A stretch of DNA of 64,000 nt from Myxosarcina sp. GI1 (lineage in GTDB: Bacteria; Cyanobacteriota; Cyanobacteriia; Cyanobacteriales; Xenococcaceae), in NCBI RefSeq assembly GCF_000756305.1, contig NZ_JRFE01000010.1, positions 100,256 to 164,255 of the forward strand, in the 5' to 3' direction. How positions within the stretch are numbered: the stretch's first letter is position 1; every line of letters starts with the position of its first letter. A program made the position numbers and the translations under genes. The notes below the pieces were generated by a model. The model searched no databases. It was given only the letters and a program-made list of their open reading frames with translations, and was not told where the DNA came from. Positions 51,348 through 63,795 of the stretch are shown here, piece by piece.

Positions 51348-51896
51348 TCAATCATTATACAAGCTATTACTTTTTAATAACCCATAAACAACATGGTCGA
51401 AATAATTATCGTACACTTTTTCAGCCTGACGAATAGTTCCTTCATTTTTGAAACCTAGACGTTCGGGAATAGCGCGACTACGACTATTTTCAACTGCACA
51501 TCGAATATCAAAGCGATGAAGCGAATAATATTTATGACCAATTTCAATTAACTCTCTTACACTTTTAGTCATAATTCCTTTACCGTTATATTCCTGTCCT
51601 AACCAATAACCTATATGTCCAATATTATTAACGCGCTCGATCTGGTTATAGCCCAATACTCCCGAAATTCGCTCTCGATAGAAAATAGTAATGTGTAATG
51701 CTTCTGCTTTTTGAAATCTAAGTAGCTGTGATTCGATAAATTCTTTAGTATCCGATATTTCTCGAACATTATCTAACCAAGGAAGCCATTGTTTGAGAAA
51801 ATCTCTGTTTTTGTTTGTAAGTTCAAACAGTTCTTCAGCATACTGTGGTATAGACAAACTCAACTTAAGCTCGCGATCTATTTCTCTAAAAAACAT
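51348..51896 (-). CDS. GNAT acetyltransferase (RimJ/RimL-like)
   Basis: This 182-residue N-acetyltransferase has the GNAT fold, with GHIGYWLGQEYNGKGIMT as the acetyl-CoA-binding motif A and the SRAIPERLGFKNEGTIRQAE motif B typical of RimL-type enzymes. It acts on ribosomal protein N-termini or another amine; substrate unknown. Confidence 0.88.
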   Translation of the reverse strand: MFFREIDRELKLSLSIPQYAEELFELTNKNRDFLKQWLPWLDNVREISDTKEFIESQLLRFQKAEALHITIFYRERISGVLGYNQIERVNNIGHIGYWLGQEYNGKGIMTKSVRELIEIGHKYYSLHRFDIRCAVENSRSRAIPERLGFKNEGTIRQAEKVYDNYFDHVVYGLLKSNSLYND

Positions 51897-54704
<2,808 letters not shown>

Positions 54705-54837
54705 AAAAAACGAGCATTTATTGGAATCCTTGAGGTGTTTGAGACAACAGCCTCATTCAAAGACACAGTTAAAATAAACTTGTCGTTCCACCCTAAATGT
54801 ATTCAATTAGACGTTAACATCCCAAACAAGAGTAAAT

Positions 54838-57426
54838 ATGGACATCAAAGTTTTACAACAGACACCAGAAGAAAAATCTGTAGAAAATAATAGTCAGATA
54901 ACAAACTCTGGTATTGAAAGCAACGTTCAAATTGAAGACGATCGCACGGGAATGGGACTGGAAACTCTCAAACGAGCTTTCGCCGATAACCTGTTTTATC
55001 TTCAAGGCAAAGACGAATCTAATGCTACTTTAAAAGATTACTATCAGGCACTAGCATATACAGTTCGCGATCGCCTGCTGCATCGCTTTATCAAAACGGG
55101 TCGTACCTATTACGAAGAAGACGTCAAAGTAGTCAGTTACCTTTCAGCCGAATTTCTAATGGGTCGCCACCTGGCAAACAATATGGTTAGCCTGGGAATC
55201 TATGACAAAATGCGTCAGGTAGTTGCCGAGTCTGGTTTGGATATTCAAGACTTAATCGAACAAGAACCAGATCCTGGTTTGGGCAATGGCGGTTTGGGCA
55301 GACTTGCCGCCTGTTTTCTCGACTCTCTAGCCAACTTAGAAATGCCCGCAATTGGTTACGGGATTCGCTATGAATTTGGTATTTTCCATCAGGCTTTAAA
55401 AGATGGTTGGCAAGCTGAGGTTCCCGACAACTGGCTGATGTATCGCAATCCCTGGGAAATAATTCGTCCCGAAGATTCGGTTATAGTTAAGTTGGGCGGA
55501 CACACCGAAGAATATCGCGATGCCGAAGGTAATTTTCGCGTTAGCTGGATTTGCGATCGCCAGGTAAAAGCCGTACCTTACGACACTCCCGTACCTGGAT
55601 ATCAAACCAATACCGTAAACGCCTTGCGATTATGGAAAGCCGAAGCTAGTGAAGTATTTAACTTTGAAGCGTTTAATGCTGGTAATTACGATCGCGCTGT
55701 CGCCGAAAAAATGAGTTCGGAGACAATTTCTAAAGTTCTCTATCCCAACGACAATACCCCTCAAGGTAAAGAACTACGTCTGGCTCAACAATATTTCTTT
55801 GTATCTGCATCCTTACAGGATTTAATTCGCATCCATCTGCATACTCACCCCACCTTAAACAACTTCCACGAACGCGCAGCCATTCAGCTTAACGATACTC
55901 ACCCCGCAGTAGCCGTAGCAGAACTAATGCGACTATTTGTAGACATACACGGTATGTATTGGGACACAGCCTGGGATATTACCCAAAAAACCCTGGCATA
56001 CACCAACCATACCTTGCTCCCAGAAGCTTTAGAAAGATGGTCGGTAAGTTTGTTTGGTAAAATGCTGCCCAGACATTTGGAAATTATTTACGAAATCAAT
56101 CACCGCTTTCTAGAAGACGTTCGCACCTGGTTTCCCGACGATGATGAATTAGCTGCCGAACTTTCTATTATTGAAGAAGGAAACGAGAAAAAGGTTAGAA
56201 TGGCACATTTAGCCTGCGTTGGCAGCCATGCCATCAATGGGGTAGCAGCACTGCATACCAAACTTCTCAAGCAAGATACTCTTAAAGCCTTTGCCAAACT
56301 CTGGCCCGAAAAATTCTACAACAAAACCAATGGCGTTACACCCCGTCGCTGGATTTTGTTAAGCAACCCCGAACTGGCAAAACTAGTTACCGAAAAAACG
56401 GGAAATACTAGCTGGTTAAAGCATTTAAACGAAATGCGGGCGATCGAAAAATTTGTTGACGATCCCGAATTTTGCCAGCGTTGGCGCAAAATTAAACGAC
56501 AAAACAAAAGCGAACTGGCTAAATACATTAAAAAGACTCGTAATATTAATGTAAGCGTAGATTCGATCTTTGACGTTCAGGTAAAGCGCATTCATGAATA
56601 CAAACGCCAACACTTGATGGCACTGTATATTGTCGCTCTTTACAACCGCATCAAAGAAAATCCCAGTGTCGATATCGTGCCGCGTACTTTTATTTTTGGT
56701 GGTAAGGCTGCACCTGGTTACTTTATGGCTAAGTTAATTATCAAACTGATTAACGCCGTCGGTGAAGTAGTCAACAAAGATCCCGATGTGAGAAATCGCC
56801 TTAAAGTTGTCTTTTTACCAAACTTTAACGTATCTTTGGGTCAAAGAATCTATCCTGCTGCGGACTTGTCCGAACAGATTTCTACCGCAGGGAAGGAAGC
56901 TTCTGGTACTGGTAATATGAAATTTGCCATGAACGGCGCATTGACTATCGGTACTTTAGATGGGGCAAATATCGAAATTCGCGAAGAAGCAGGGGCAGAA
57001 AACTTCTTTTTATTCGGTCTGACGGCTGAAGAAGTCTATCAAAATAGAACTCAAGGCTACAAACCGATTAAGTATTACCAAAGCAATCGCGAACTTAAAG
57101 CAGTAATCGATCGCATTGCCAAAGGCGATTTTAGTCATGGCGACACCGAACTGTTCAAACCAATTGTGAACTACTTGCTGTATGAAGATACCTATATGCT
57201 AATGGCAGACTTCCAGTCATATAGTGAATGCCAGGAAGAAGTTTCACAAACCTATAAAGACGTAGATAAATGGACGCGGATGTCAATTCTCAATTCCGCG
57301 CGTATGGGCAAATTTTCTAGCGATCGCAGCATTCAAGAATACTGCGATGAAATTTGGGATATCGACCCCGTACAAATTTCCTTAGAAGCTTACGATCAGA
57401 AAGATGCGGCATTAAACGCTGGCTAA
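54838..57426 (+). CDS. glgP: Glycogen phosphorylase
   Basis: This 862-residue pyridoxal-phosphate enzyme releases glucose-1-phosphate from glycogen. It has EPDPGLGNGGLGRLAACFLDS, NDTHPAVAVAELMR and the PLP-lysine block EASGTGNMKFAMNGALTIGT. A non-conserved N-terminal extension of about 40 residues is present. Two palindromic hairpins follow it (57460 and 57530). Confidence 0.96.
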   Translation: MDIKVLQQTPEEKSVENNSQITNSGIESNVQIEDDRTGMGLETLKRAFADNLFYLQGKDESNATLKDYYQALAYTVRDRLLHRFIKTGRTYYEEDVKVVSYLSAEFLMGRHLANNMVSLGIYDKMRQVVAESGLDIQDLIEQEPDPGLGNGGLGRLAACFLDSLANLEMPAIGYGIRYEFGIFHQALKDGWQAEVPDNWLMYRNPWEIIRPEDSVIVKLGGHTEEYRDAEGNFRVSWICDRQVKAVPYDTPVPGYQTNTVNALRLWKAEASEVFNFEAFNAGNYDRAVAEKMSSETISKVLYPNDNTPQGKELRLAQQYFFVSASLQDLIRIHLHTHPTLNNFHERAAIQLNDTHPAVAVAELMRLFVDIHGMYWDTAWDITQKTLAYTNHTLLPEALERWSVSLFGKMLPRHLEIIYEINHRFLEDVRTWFPDDDELAAELSIIEEGNEKKVRMAHLACVGSHAINGVAALHTKLLKQDTLKAFAKLWPEKFYNKTNGVTPRRWILLSNPELAKLVTEKTGNTSWLKHLNEMRAIEKFVDDPEFCQRWRKIKRQNKSELAKYIKKTRNINVSVDSIFDVQVKRIHEYKRQHLMALYIVALYNRIKENPSVDIVPRTFIFGGKAAPGYFMAKLIIKLINAVGEVVNKDPDVRNRLKVVFLPNFNVSLGQRIYPAADLSEQISTAGKEASGTGNMKFAMNGALTIGTLDGANIEIREEAGAENFFLFGLTAEEVYQNRTQGYKPIKYYQSNRELKAVIDRIAKGDFSHGDTELFKPIVNYLLYEDTYMLMADFQSYSECQEEVSQTYKDVDKWTRMSILNSARMGKFSSDRSIQEYCDEIWDIDPVQISLEAYDQKDAALNAG

Positions 57427-57459
57427 AATTTCAATTAGCAAACTTTATTTTTATTTATT

Positions 57460-57484
57460 AAGGGGCGATCGCGCGATCGCCCTT
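57460..57484 (+). terminator. Terminator-like palindrome from back-to-back HIP1 octamers
   Basis: Two GCGATCGC octamers lie back to back (57465-57480) and, with flanking AAGGG/CCTT, form a strong hairpin 34 bp after glgP, followed by ATTCTTTT. The poly-U tract is weak. Confidence 0.65.
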
Positions 57485-57529
57485 ATTCTTTTGGCTGCAT
57501 TTTGCATTTTATAAATATTGCTCTATACC

Positions 57530-57548
57530 AAAAGCGCGATCGCTTTTT
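57530..57548 (+). terminator. Second hairpin after glgP
   Basis: AAAAGCG-CGAT-CGCTTTT with five T's at the end forms a compact intrinsic-terminator-like structure containing a HIP1 core. It could work with the hairpin at 57460. Confidence 0.6.
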
Positions 57549-57661
57549 ATGTATGAAAATACTCAGAATTTGGTGTGGTTTTTGATTAAGATGCAAACCG
57601 CGAGCGACTCTGCTAACAGAATTATTTTTAGTAATTTTAGGCTCGGGAGTAAGAATAAATA

Positions 57662-58828
57662 ATGAATAAAAAAGGTTTTAAACTATCCCGCCGTCAAATC
57701 ATTAGAGGTGCCTTGGCAACTACAGCCTTTGGCTTAACCTCAAAATTTGGCACTGGATGTAGCGATCGTACCGCATCAAATGAAACCGCTTCTGAATCAG
57801 ATCCTATTATTGTCGGCTTTATTTATGTCGGTCCTAAAGATGATTTTGGCTACAATCAATCTCATGCTGAAGGTGCAGCAGCAGTTGCCAAACTGCCTGG
57901 GTTTAAAATCGTCGAACAGGCTAACGTTCCAGAAACTCAAGCCGTACAAGAGACGATGCGAGAAATGATCGAGATCGACGGGGCGACGATATTGTTTCCT
58001 ACTTCATTTGGCTATTTCGATCCTCACATTCTGGAAATAGCAGAGGAATTTCCCGACGTGCAGTTTTTTCATGCTGGAGGACTCTATCAAGAGGGAATGC
58101 CAGCCAATGTTGGGAGTTACTTTGGCTACATAGACGAAGGACAGTACGTTGCAGGAATTGTTGCCGCACACAACACCAAAACAGGAAAATTGGGTTTTGT
58201 AGCTGCCAAACCAATTCCCCAAGTGTTACGCAACATCAATGGTTTTACGTTAGGAGCAAAAAGTATCAAACCCGACATCACTACTCAAGTGGTGTTTACG
58301 GGAGACTGGGCGGCACCTGTAAAAGAAGCAGAAGCGGTCAACAGTATGGTCAATCAGGGAGCCGATGTAATTACCTGCCATGTCGATAGTCCCAAAGTGG
58401 TCATGGAAACCGCAGCCAAACGTGGTGTCTACTGTTCGGGATACCATACGGATCAGTCGGCATTAGCTCCCGAAGCCTATCTTACTGGAGCCGAGTGGGA
58501 TTGGGAAAGTATTTATACGCAATATGCCAACTGGGTCAAAGAAGGCAAAACTTTAATGAACGGCGAGATCCCTCACATCGTTCGCGGCGGCTATGAAGAA
58601 AAATTTTGGAAACTATCTCCCTATGGACCTGCTGTAAGCGAACAAACCCAATCCGATGCCGAAGCGGTAAAAGATAAATTTGCTGATGCCTCGATGGTAA
58701 TTTATACGGGCGAACTTAAAAATAATCAGGGAGACACTATTCTGGCTGAAGGCGAAACTTATAAACAGTCCGCGATCGAGCTAGAAAAAACAGATTGGCT
58801 GGTAGAAGGAGTACAGGGTAGCGTTTGA
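57662..58828 (+). CDS. BMP-family ABC transporter substrate-binding lipoprotein
   Basis: This 388-residue protein has an N-terminus combining a twin-arginine-like pair (SRRQIIRG) with a lipobox-like GTGC at Cys33. The periplasmic BMP (basic membrane protein / PnrA-like) domain covers about 47-385 (IVGFIYVGPKDDFGYNQSHAEGA; GAEWDWESIYTQYANWVKEGK). Such proteins bind nucleosides or other small metabolites. Two cognate permease genes follow. The formamidase 3.9 kb downstream hints at an amide or related nitrogen compound (inference). Confidence 0.92.
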   Translation: MNKKGFKLSRRQIIRGALATTAFGLTSKFGTGCSDRTASNETASESDPIIVGFIYVGPKDDFGYNQSHAEGAAAVAKLPGFKIVEQANVPETQAVQETMREMIEIDGATILFPTSFGYFDPHILEIAEEFPDVQFFHAGGLYQEGMPANVGSYFGYIDEGQYVAGIVAAHNTKTGKLGFVAAKPIPQVLRNINGFTLGAKSIKPDITTQVVFTGDWAAPVKEAEAVNSMVNQGADVITCHVDSPKVVMETAAKRGVYCSGYHTDQSALAPEAYLTGAEWDWESIYTQYANWVKEGKTLMNGEIPHIVRGGYEEKFWKLSPYGPAVSEQTQSDAEAVKDKFADASMVIYTGELKNNQGDTILAEGETYKQSAIELEKTDWLVEGVQGSV

Positions 58829-58987
58829 AGCCAAGCAGAATAGGAAAAGTAGAATTTTTCCAGGCAGGGGGCAGGGTGTAAGGTAGCAGGGGAAAAAATA
58901 AATCCTTTAACCCTAATTTTTTATACTTTGTTTCAGTCTCAATCAAAAACTAAATTCGTAAATAATAATACTTATAAACTATAAAGA

Positions 58988-60082
58988 ATGACTGGTCGAT
59001 ATAACTGGCGTAAAACTCTAGAAGCAATTTGTATTCCCGTAGGTGCAGTCTTGGTGGCACTGATTATCTTTGGGATCTTTTGTGGGATAGTGGGAGCAAA
59101 TCCTCTGAGCGTATATGGCTCGATTTACAAGGCAGCTTTTGATGGTTGGAGTGCGTGGCAGAGGACTTTAATTCAGGCTTCACCTTTGATGCTGACTGCT
59201 TTATGTACTGTCCTGCCAGCCCGTTTGGGTTTGGTAATTATTGGTAATGAAGGGGCATTAGTCATAGGGGGGTTGGGTGCAGTTATCGTCGGGCTTTCTT
59301 TGGGTGAATCTTTACCCCCCTTGTTAGTTCAAATCGGTATGGCACTTGGAGGAATAGTGTTTGGGGGGGTGTGGATTGCCTTAGCAGGAGCCTTGCGCCA
59401 TTATCGGGGGGTAAATGAAACCATTAGCAGTTTGTTATTAAACTATATCGCGATCGCTCTACTCAATCATCTAGTCGGAGGTCCCATGCGCGATCCCAGT
59501 TCCCTTAATAAACCTTCAACTTTTCCCATTGCCGAAATCAACCGCCTGGGAGATATCCCTGGAACTCGCATTCACTATGGCTTACTCTATGGGCTAATTG
59601 CCTGTATTATTTCCTATATTTTGATTCAGCGTACTACCTTTGGTTTTGCTGCCCGTACTGCTGGTGGAAATGTTCGCGCCGCACAGATAGCAGGACTTCC
59701 AGTGGGTAAATTGACTATTATCATCTGTTTTCTGGCAGGTTCTTGTGCTGGTTTGGCAGGTATGGTAGAAGTAGCAGCAGTTCATGGAGTTGCCAATGAA
59801 TCTCTCAATGTCGGCTATGGCTATGGAGGAATTCTGGTGGCTTTTGTAGCTCGCCAAAATCCTTTAGCGGCGGCATTAGTGGCAACTTTGCTAGGCGGTA
59901 TTTTAGCTAGTGGCGGCATTCTCCAGCGATCGCATAATTTGCCTGATGCTACAGTTTTAGTTTTTCAGGGCTTGGTTTTCTTGATGGTACTGTATGGCGA
60001 TTCACTTTATGGACGTTTTGCTTTCTTTCAAGAGCGAGAAACACTTTCTAGTAAGGGCAATTCGCAAATTGCCCCTACCTAA
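58988..60082 (+). CDS. ABC transporter permease, BMP-associated, subunit 1
   Basis: This 364-residue permease of the ribose/nucleoside type (YufP-like) has about eight to nine transmembrane helices and the motif RGVNETISSLLLNYIAIALL. The last nine residues (KGNSQIAPT) are encoded by a 28-bp palindromic repeat, so the natural end was probably a few codons earlier. It pairs with the permease at 60120. Confidence 0.91.
   Translation: MTGRYNWRKTLEAICIPVGAVLVALIIFGIFCGIVGANPLSVYGSIYKAAFDGWSAWQRTLIQASPLMLTALCTVLPARLGLVIIGNEGALVIGGLGAVIVGLSLGESLPPLLVQIGMALGGIVFGGVWIALAGALRHYRGVNETISSLLLNYIAIALLNHLVGGPMRDPSSLNKPSTFPIAEINRLGDIPGTRIHYGLLYGLIACIISYILIQRTTFGFAARTAGGNVRAAQIAGLPVGKLTIIICFLAGSCAGLAGMVEVAAVHGVANESLNVGYGYGGILVAFVARQNPLAAALVATLLGGILASGGILQRSHNLPDATVLVFQGLVFLMVLYGDSLYGRFAFFQERETLSSKGNSQIAPT
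60051..60078. repeat. 28-bp palindromic repeat, copy 3
   Basis: The left arm GTAAGGGCAATTCG is followed by a near-perfect reverse complement with two differences. It occupies the last codons of the permease gene. Confidence 0.85.
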
Positions 60083-60119
60083 TAACAAATTATTAACAAC
60101 TAACGACTAACAATAAAAA

Positions 60120-61046
60120 ATGGCAACAGGAGCATTAGGTTGGTGGGGCGTACCGTTAGGCATTATTGCAGGCACATTTAGGGGTAGCGTACCCTTTTTA
60201 TTTGTCAGCTTGGGAGAATGCCTTACCGAAAAAAGCGGCAAAATTAATTTGGGACTAGAAGGAACTCTCTTAACAGGGGCAATGAGTTCCTATGCTATTT
60301 CTTATCTCACGGGTTTGCCTTGGCTGGGAGTATTAGCAGCAGGACTGGCGGGAATGGCTTTGGGTGTAATTCACGGTTGGCTTGCCCAACAACCGCGAGT
60401 TAATGATGTTGCTGTCGGCATCGCCATGATTATCTTTGGTAGTGGAGTGGCTTTTTTTTTGGGCAAACCTTTTATCAAACCTGCCGCCCCTCAACTTTCA
60501 ACTATTGACTTAGGCAATTGGAGTAGTATTCCTCAAATTAGAGCAGCACTAGAAATTAGTCCTTTATTTATTTTAGGCATTGCGATCGCTTTTCTGATGC
60601 AGTGGTTTTTAAAAGCTACTCGTTGGGGACTATACATTCGTGCGGTAGGAGATAATCCCGATGCTGCTAGAGCGATGGGAATTTCAGTGTTTAAAGTTAG
60701 AATGCTGAGTATTACTATCGGCAGTTTTTTGGCGGGAATTGGCGGTGCTTCCCTGTCACTTTACTATCCTGGAGTCTGGACGGAGAGAATTTCTAGCGGA
60801 CAAGGGTTAATAGCAGTAGCCTTAGTAATCTTCGCTCGCTGGAATCCCATTCAGTGTCTCTATGCCGCGCTCTTATTTGGCGGCGCGCAATCTCTAGGAC
60901 CTGCCCTACAATCGGTAGGTATCGATTGGGGCTACTATCTCTTTAACGCGGTTCCCTATGTCTTAACCTTGGCAATTATGATTATTACCTGCTCTCCCAA
61001 ACGTAGGTTAACAGGCGCACCAGGGGCATTAGGAACGGATAAATAA
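60120..61046 (+). CDS. ABC transporter permease, BMP-associated, subunit 2
   Basis: This 308-residue YufQ-like permease has about eight transmembrane helices. EKSGKINLGLEGTLLTGAMSS near the N-terminus is the family signature of the second subunit. It lies 37 bp after subunit 1. The ATPase normally encoded in these clusters is not found between 57.4 kb and the window end. Confidence 0.92.
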   Translation: MATGALGWWGVPLGIIAGTFRGSVPFLFVSLGECLTEKSGKINLGLEGTLLTGAMSSYAISYLTGLPWLGVLAAGLAGMALGVIHGWLAQQPRVNDVAVGIAMIIFGSGVAFFLGKPFIKPAAPQLSTIDLGNWSSIPQIRAALEISPLFILGIAIAFLMQWFLKATRWGLYIRAVGDNPDAARAMGISVFKVRMLSITIGSFLAGIGGASLSLYYPGVWTERISSGQGLIAVALVIFARWNPIQCLYAALLFGGAQSLGPALQSVGIDWGYYLFNAVPYVLTLAIMIITCSPKRRLTGAPGALGTDK

Positions 61047-61261
61047 GCGGATCTGCATATTTCCGATGCTGATAATTTGCCTTTTGATTTGGGAATATTG
61101 TAGACAGAAGCTTTTTGAAATTTATAAACAGTATGAAATTATTAGTATTGGTAAATAGAGCGATTGCGCCTTTATAGAGTAGGCAAAAAGCGATCGAAGC
61201 AAATCGTTTCGGAAATAGCTTGTTGCCCATTAAAATGAACCAATTAAAAATCATAAATAAT

Positions 61262-61504
61262 TCAGTCAAACAAAAATTTGATTAGTTCATTACGGCTCAT
61301 ATTAACGTGTTCGCCAACTACTCTGAGAATAACGTTTAGAGTTCCTACCTTAATTGGGTCGTGTGCGGGTATTGTAATGTTATGTTCTCCGTTACGTTGA
61401 CTTGTCAGTCTAATATGACTACCTGTTTGGCGAGTTGCCTCATAGTCCAAACGAGAAAGAGCCTTAATTAAATCTTTTCCCGATATGTCTCGCGGTAACT
61501 TCAC
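61262..61504 (-). CDS. hicA: HicA-like toxin (mRNA interferase)
   Basis: 80 residues from GTG 61504, whose codon overlaps the hicB stop by 4 bp (GTGA). It has the double-stranded RNA-binding-like HicA fold with the catalytic His in RQTGSHIRLT and the IPAHDPIKVGTLNVILR pattern. It cleaves mRNA when not bound by HicB. Longer readings of this frame begin inside hicB and are less likely. Confidence 0.85.
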   Translation of the reverse strand: MKLPRDISGKDLIKALSRLDYEATRQTGSHIRLTSQRNGEHNITIPAHDPIKVGTLNVILRVVGEHVNMSRNELIKFLFD

Positions 61505-61707
61505 GAAGCAATAACCTCGTCGCGTACGATGTGTAATCGAATAACTTTGGGTTTTTGTTCTTCTGTAAAATGACAATTAACTGCATCACGAATCATTTCT
61601 TTAAGATCTTCTAGATCGTCTGCTTGAGTAAATATAAACTCACCTAAAGCTCTTGCTGTATAGCCACCATCTGGATCGTCTTCTACCAAAAAAACAATTT
61701 CTATCAT
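61501..61707 (-). CDS. hicB: HicB-like antitoxin
   Basis: 68 residues from ATG 61707 (an alternative start at 61722). It has the partial RNase H-like HicB fold (IEIVFLVEDDPDGGYTARAL; DDLEDLKEMIRDAVNCHF) without a clear C-terminal DNA-binding domain. It is the short HicB type. It is translationally coupled to hicA. Confidence 0.82.
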   Translation of the reverse strand: MIEIVFLVEDDPDGGYTARALGEFIFTQADDLEDLKEMIRDAVNCHFTEEQKPKVIRLHIVRDEVIAS

Positions 61708-61780
61708 CGCTCTTGCTAACAAGTAGTCTTACTAATCATAATCATAGGATTAATACGCAAACTGCTGTATCCTATTAAAT

Positions 61781-62473
61781 CTACCAATAAAACCATTTAT
61801 AATTTCCACCATACTTTGAAATAATGTCTTTCAACCAGGTTTCTGTCGATCTTCCTTTGTATTCGTACAACTCAGCGTAAGCAAGCATCATATTCGTGAG
61901 ACTAGGGAATAACACGTTCATTCCGGATGGATCTTCTTCACACAAATAATCGCTATAAGTTACATATACGGGAGACGTTTCTTGTTGTTCTTTGCTACCA
62001 ACTATTGATAGAACGATGTCTTCTCTATAAGAAGAACAAAATGGTAACACATGAGGGTTATCATCAATCAAAAGATTTTGGTAACAAGCGATCGCTTCTT
62101 GTAAAGTGGAAAATCTGGCAGGATAATCGGGAAAATAACAATAATTATAAATTGAATTTAATTCGTTTTCTTGAAGTATTCCAATTGGTAAACAGCCATT
62201 ACCCATTAGATATAAATCATAAAATTCTTGCGGAAGCTGAAATCGGTAAGGTTTAATAATTTCTTCAATTTGTTCGAGATTTAATCGAGGTTGATAGTTA
62301 CCTCAATATTGGTTAACTAGTTTTAATTGTTTGGGTGTAAGATTTTCAGGCGTGGCATCACGAACGGATTCATAAGGAGGAAAATAACTGACTAACGTTG
62401 CTGGTAAATTTTTCCTATTTCGTTTTTGTGCAACAATTCCTATTCGCTTAATTGCTTTAATTATCTGAGACAT
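61781..62473 (-). pseudogene. SMI1/KNR4 (SUKH)-like gene broken by in-frame TGA
   Basis: Reading from ATG 62473 gives 56 sensible residues (MSQIIKAIKRIGIVAQKRNR...PKQLKLVNQY), then TGA at 62303-62305. The same frame continues as SUKH-like sequence (LEQIEEIIKPYRFQLPQEFY, LMGNGCLPIGIL) to the stop at 61781. The intact product would be about 230 residues; TGG to TGA would explain the break. A shortened product from ATG 62206 (141 aa) could still be made. SUKH proteins often act as immunity proteins in contact-dependent competition systems; here it is beside HicBA. Confidence 0.75.
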
Positions 62474-62775
62474 TTTCTGTTATTGTTTTGTTCAAAAATA
62501 TACTTGCTTTTCTCAATTTTAATTTTAAGTCTACGGTGAATGGCGATCGCCTTTTACTTAGCTACGAAAGCGCGATCGCAGCAAATTGTTTCATTAAATA
62601 GCCGCTCGTTAACTAAATCAATCAATAATCTTGCGGTAAACTGAGATTTAAGGCTCTTTGACCGATCGCTTGTTTCCATTCGAGATATCGATCTAAATTT
62701 AATCTCTGTAATAGGAACAGAAAGAGCAAAAAAAGCAGCAGGGGGGAAGCAAAAACTAATAACCTATGACTAACT
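62474..62775. other. Spacer before formamidase
   Basis: 302 bp with HIP1 octamers near 62543 and 62571 and a purine-rich GCAGGGGGGAAGC patch at 62739 just before the gene. It should contain a promoter for the amidase. No other gene was seen. Confidence 0.4.
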
Positions 62776-63795
62776 ATGAATGGACTTGGTGGCTTAAATA
62801 AATCTCCTGCTGGAGTCGTCCTCGGTATGGTACAGCTTCAGCTACCCAACGTGGTAACGCCCGACGATTTGGCGGCGCAGACTCAGAGAATTTGTGATTT
62901 AGTGGGTAAAGCCAGACGCAATATGCCAACTATGGATTTAGTAGTGTTTCCTGAATATGCCTTACATGGCTTATCGATGGATACCAATTCCGAAATTATG
63001 TGTCGCTTGGATGGTAAAGAAGTAGCGGCTTTTAGTGCGGCTTGTCGGGAGCATAAAATCTGGGGCTGCTTTTCGATTATGGAATACAATCCTCATGGTA
63101 ATCCTTACAACAGTGGCATTATTATCGACGATCGCGGCGAATTAAAGCTTTACTATCGCAAGCTGCATCCCTGGGTGCCAGTAGAACCTTGGGAACCTGG
63201 AAATTTAGGCATTCCCGTCTGTGAAGGACCAAACGGCAGCACCATAGCCCTCATTATCTGTCACGATGGCATGTTTCCCGAAATGGCGCGAGAATGTGCC
63301 TACAAGGGGGCAGAAATTATGCTGCGTACCGCAGGTTATACCGCTCCCATTCGGCATTCCTGGCGCATTACCAACCAAGCCAATGCTTTTTGCAATTTGA
63401 TGTATACCGCTTCGGTTTGTATGTGCGGTACGGATGGCACTTTTGACTCGATGGGAGAGGGTTCTATTGTTAACTTCGATGGCGTACCTTTGGTTACGGG
63501 CAGCAATCGTCCCAATGAAATTATCACCGCCGAAGTTCGACCCGATTTAGTACGAGAAGCACGCCTCCACTGGGCGGTAGAAAACAATATCTATCAGTTC
63601 GGACATCGAGGTTATGTGGCGGTCAAAGGCGGTGCCCAAGATTGTCCCTACACCTATATGCAAGATATGGTTGATGGCAATTATCGCCTACCCTGGGAAG
63701 ATGAGGTAGTTCATAAAGATGGTACATCCTGTGGTTTTGCCGCACCGACTAGAGAATACCAACAGTCACCTATTTCTACGCCAGTAGAGTCATGA
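62776..63795 (+). CDS. amiF: Formamidase (AmiF type, nitrilase superfamily)
   Basis: This 339-residue enzyme hydrolyses formamide to formate and ammonium. The Glu-Lys-Cys triad is visible: Glu60 (VFPEYALHG), Lys129 (YYRKLHPW) and Cys162 (IICHDGMFPE). The whole-length pattern matches AmiF formamidases rather than AmiE aliphatic amidases; the two are close and substrate should be tested. Its stop overlaps the next start (ATGA), so the two are translationally coupled. Confidence 0.9.
   Translation: MNGLGGLNKSPAGVVLGMVQLQLPNVVTPDDLAAQTQRICDLVGKARRNMPTMDLVVFPEYALHGLSMDTNSEIMCRLDGKEVAAFSAACREHKIWGCFSIMEYNPHGNPYNSGIIIDDRGELKLYYRKLHPWVPVEPWEPGNLGIPVCEGPNGSTIALIICHDGMFPEMARECAYKGAEIMLRTAGYTAPIRHSWRITNQANAFCNLMYTASVCMCGTDGTFDSMGEGSIVNFDGVPLVTGSNRPNEIITAEVRPDLVREARLHWAVENNIYQFGHRGYVAVKGGAQDCPYTYMQDMVDGNYRLPWEDEVVHKDGTSCGFAAPTREYQQSPISTPVES

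Noticed and set aside
61927..62256. 109-residue plus-strand ORF
   Set aside because: It is antisense to the broken SUKH-like gene, which has the recognisable protein pattern.
62303..62305. TGA as selenocysteine or programmed read-through
   Set aside because: SUKH proteins are not selenoproteins, no SECIS-like hairpin was seen after it, and a Trp-to-stop change is simpler.
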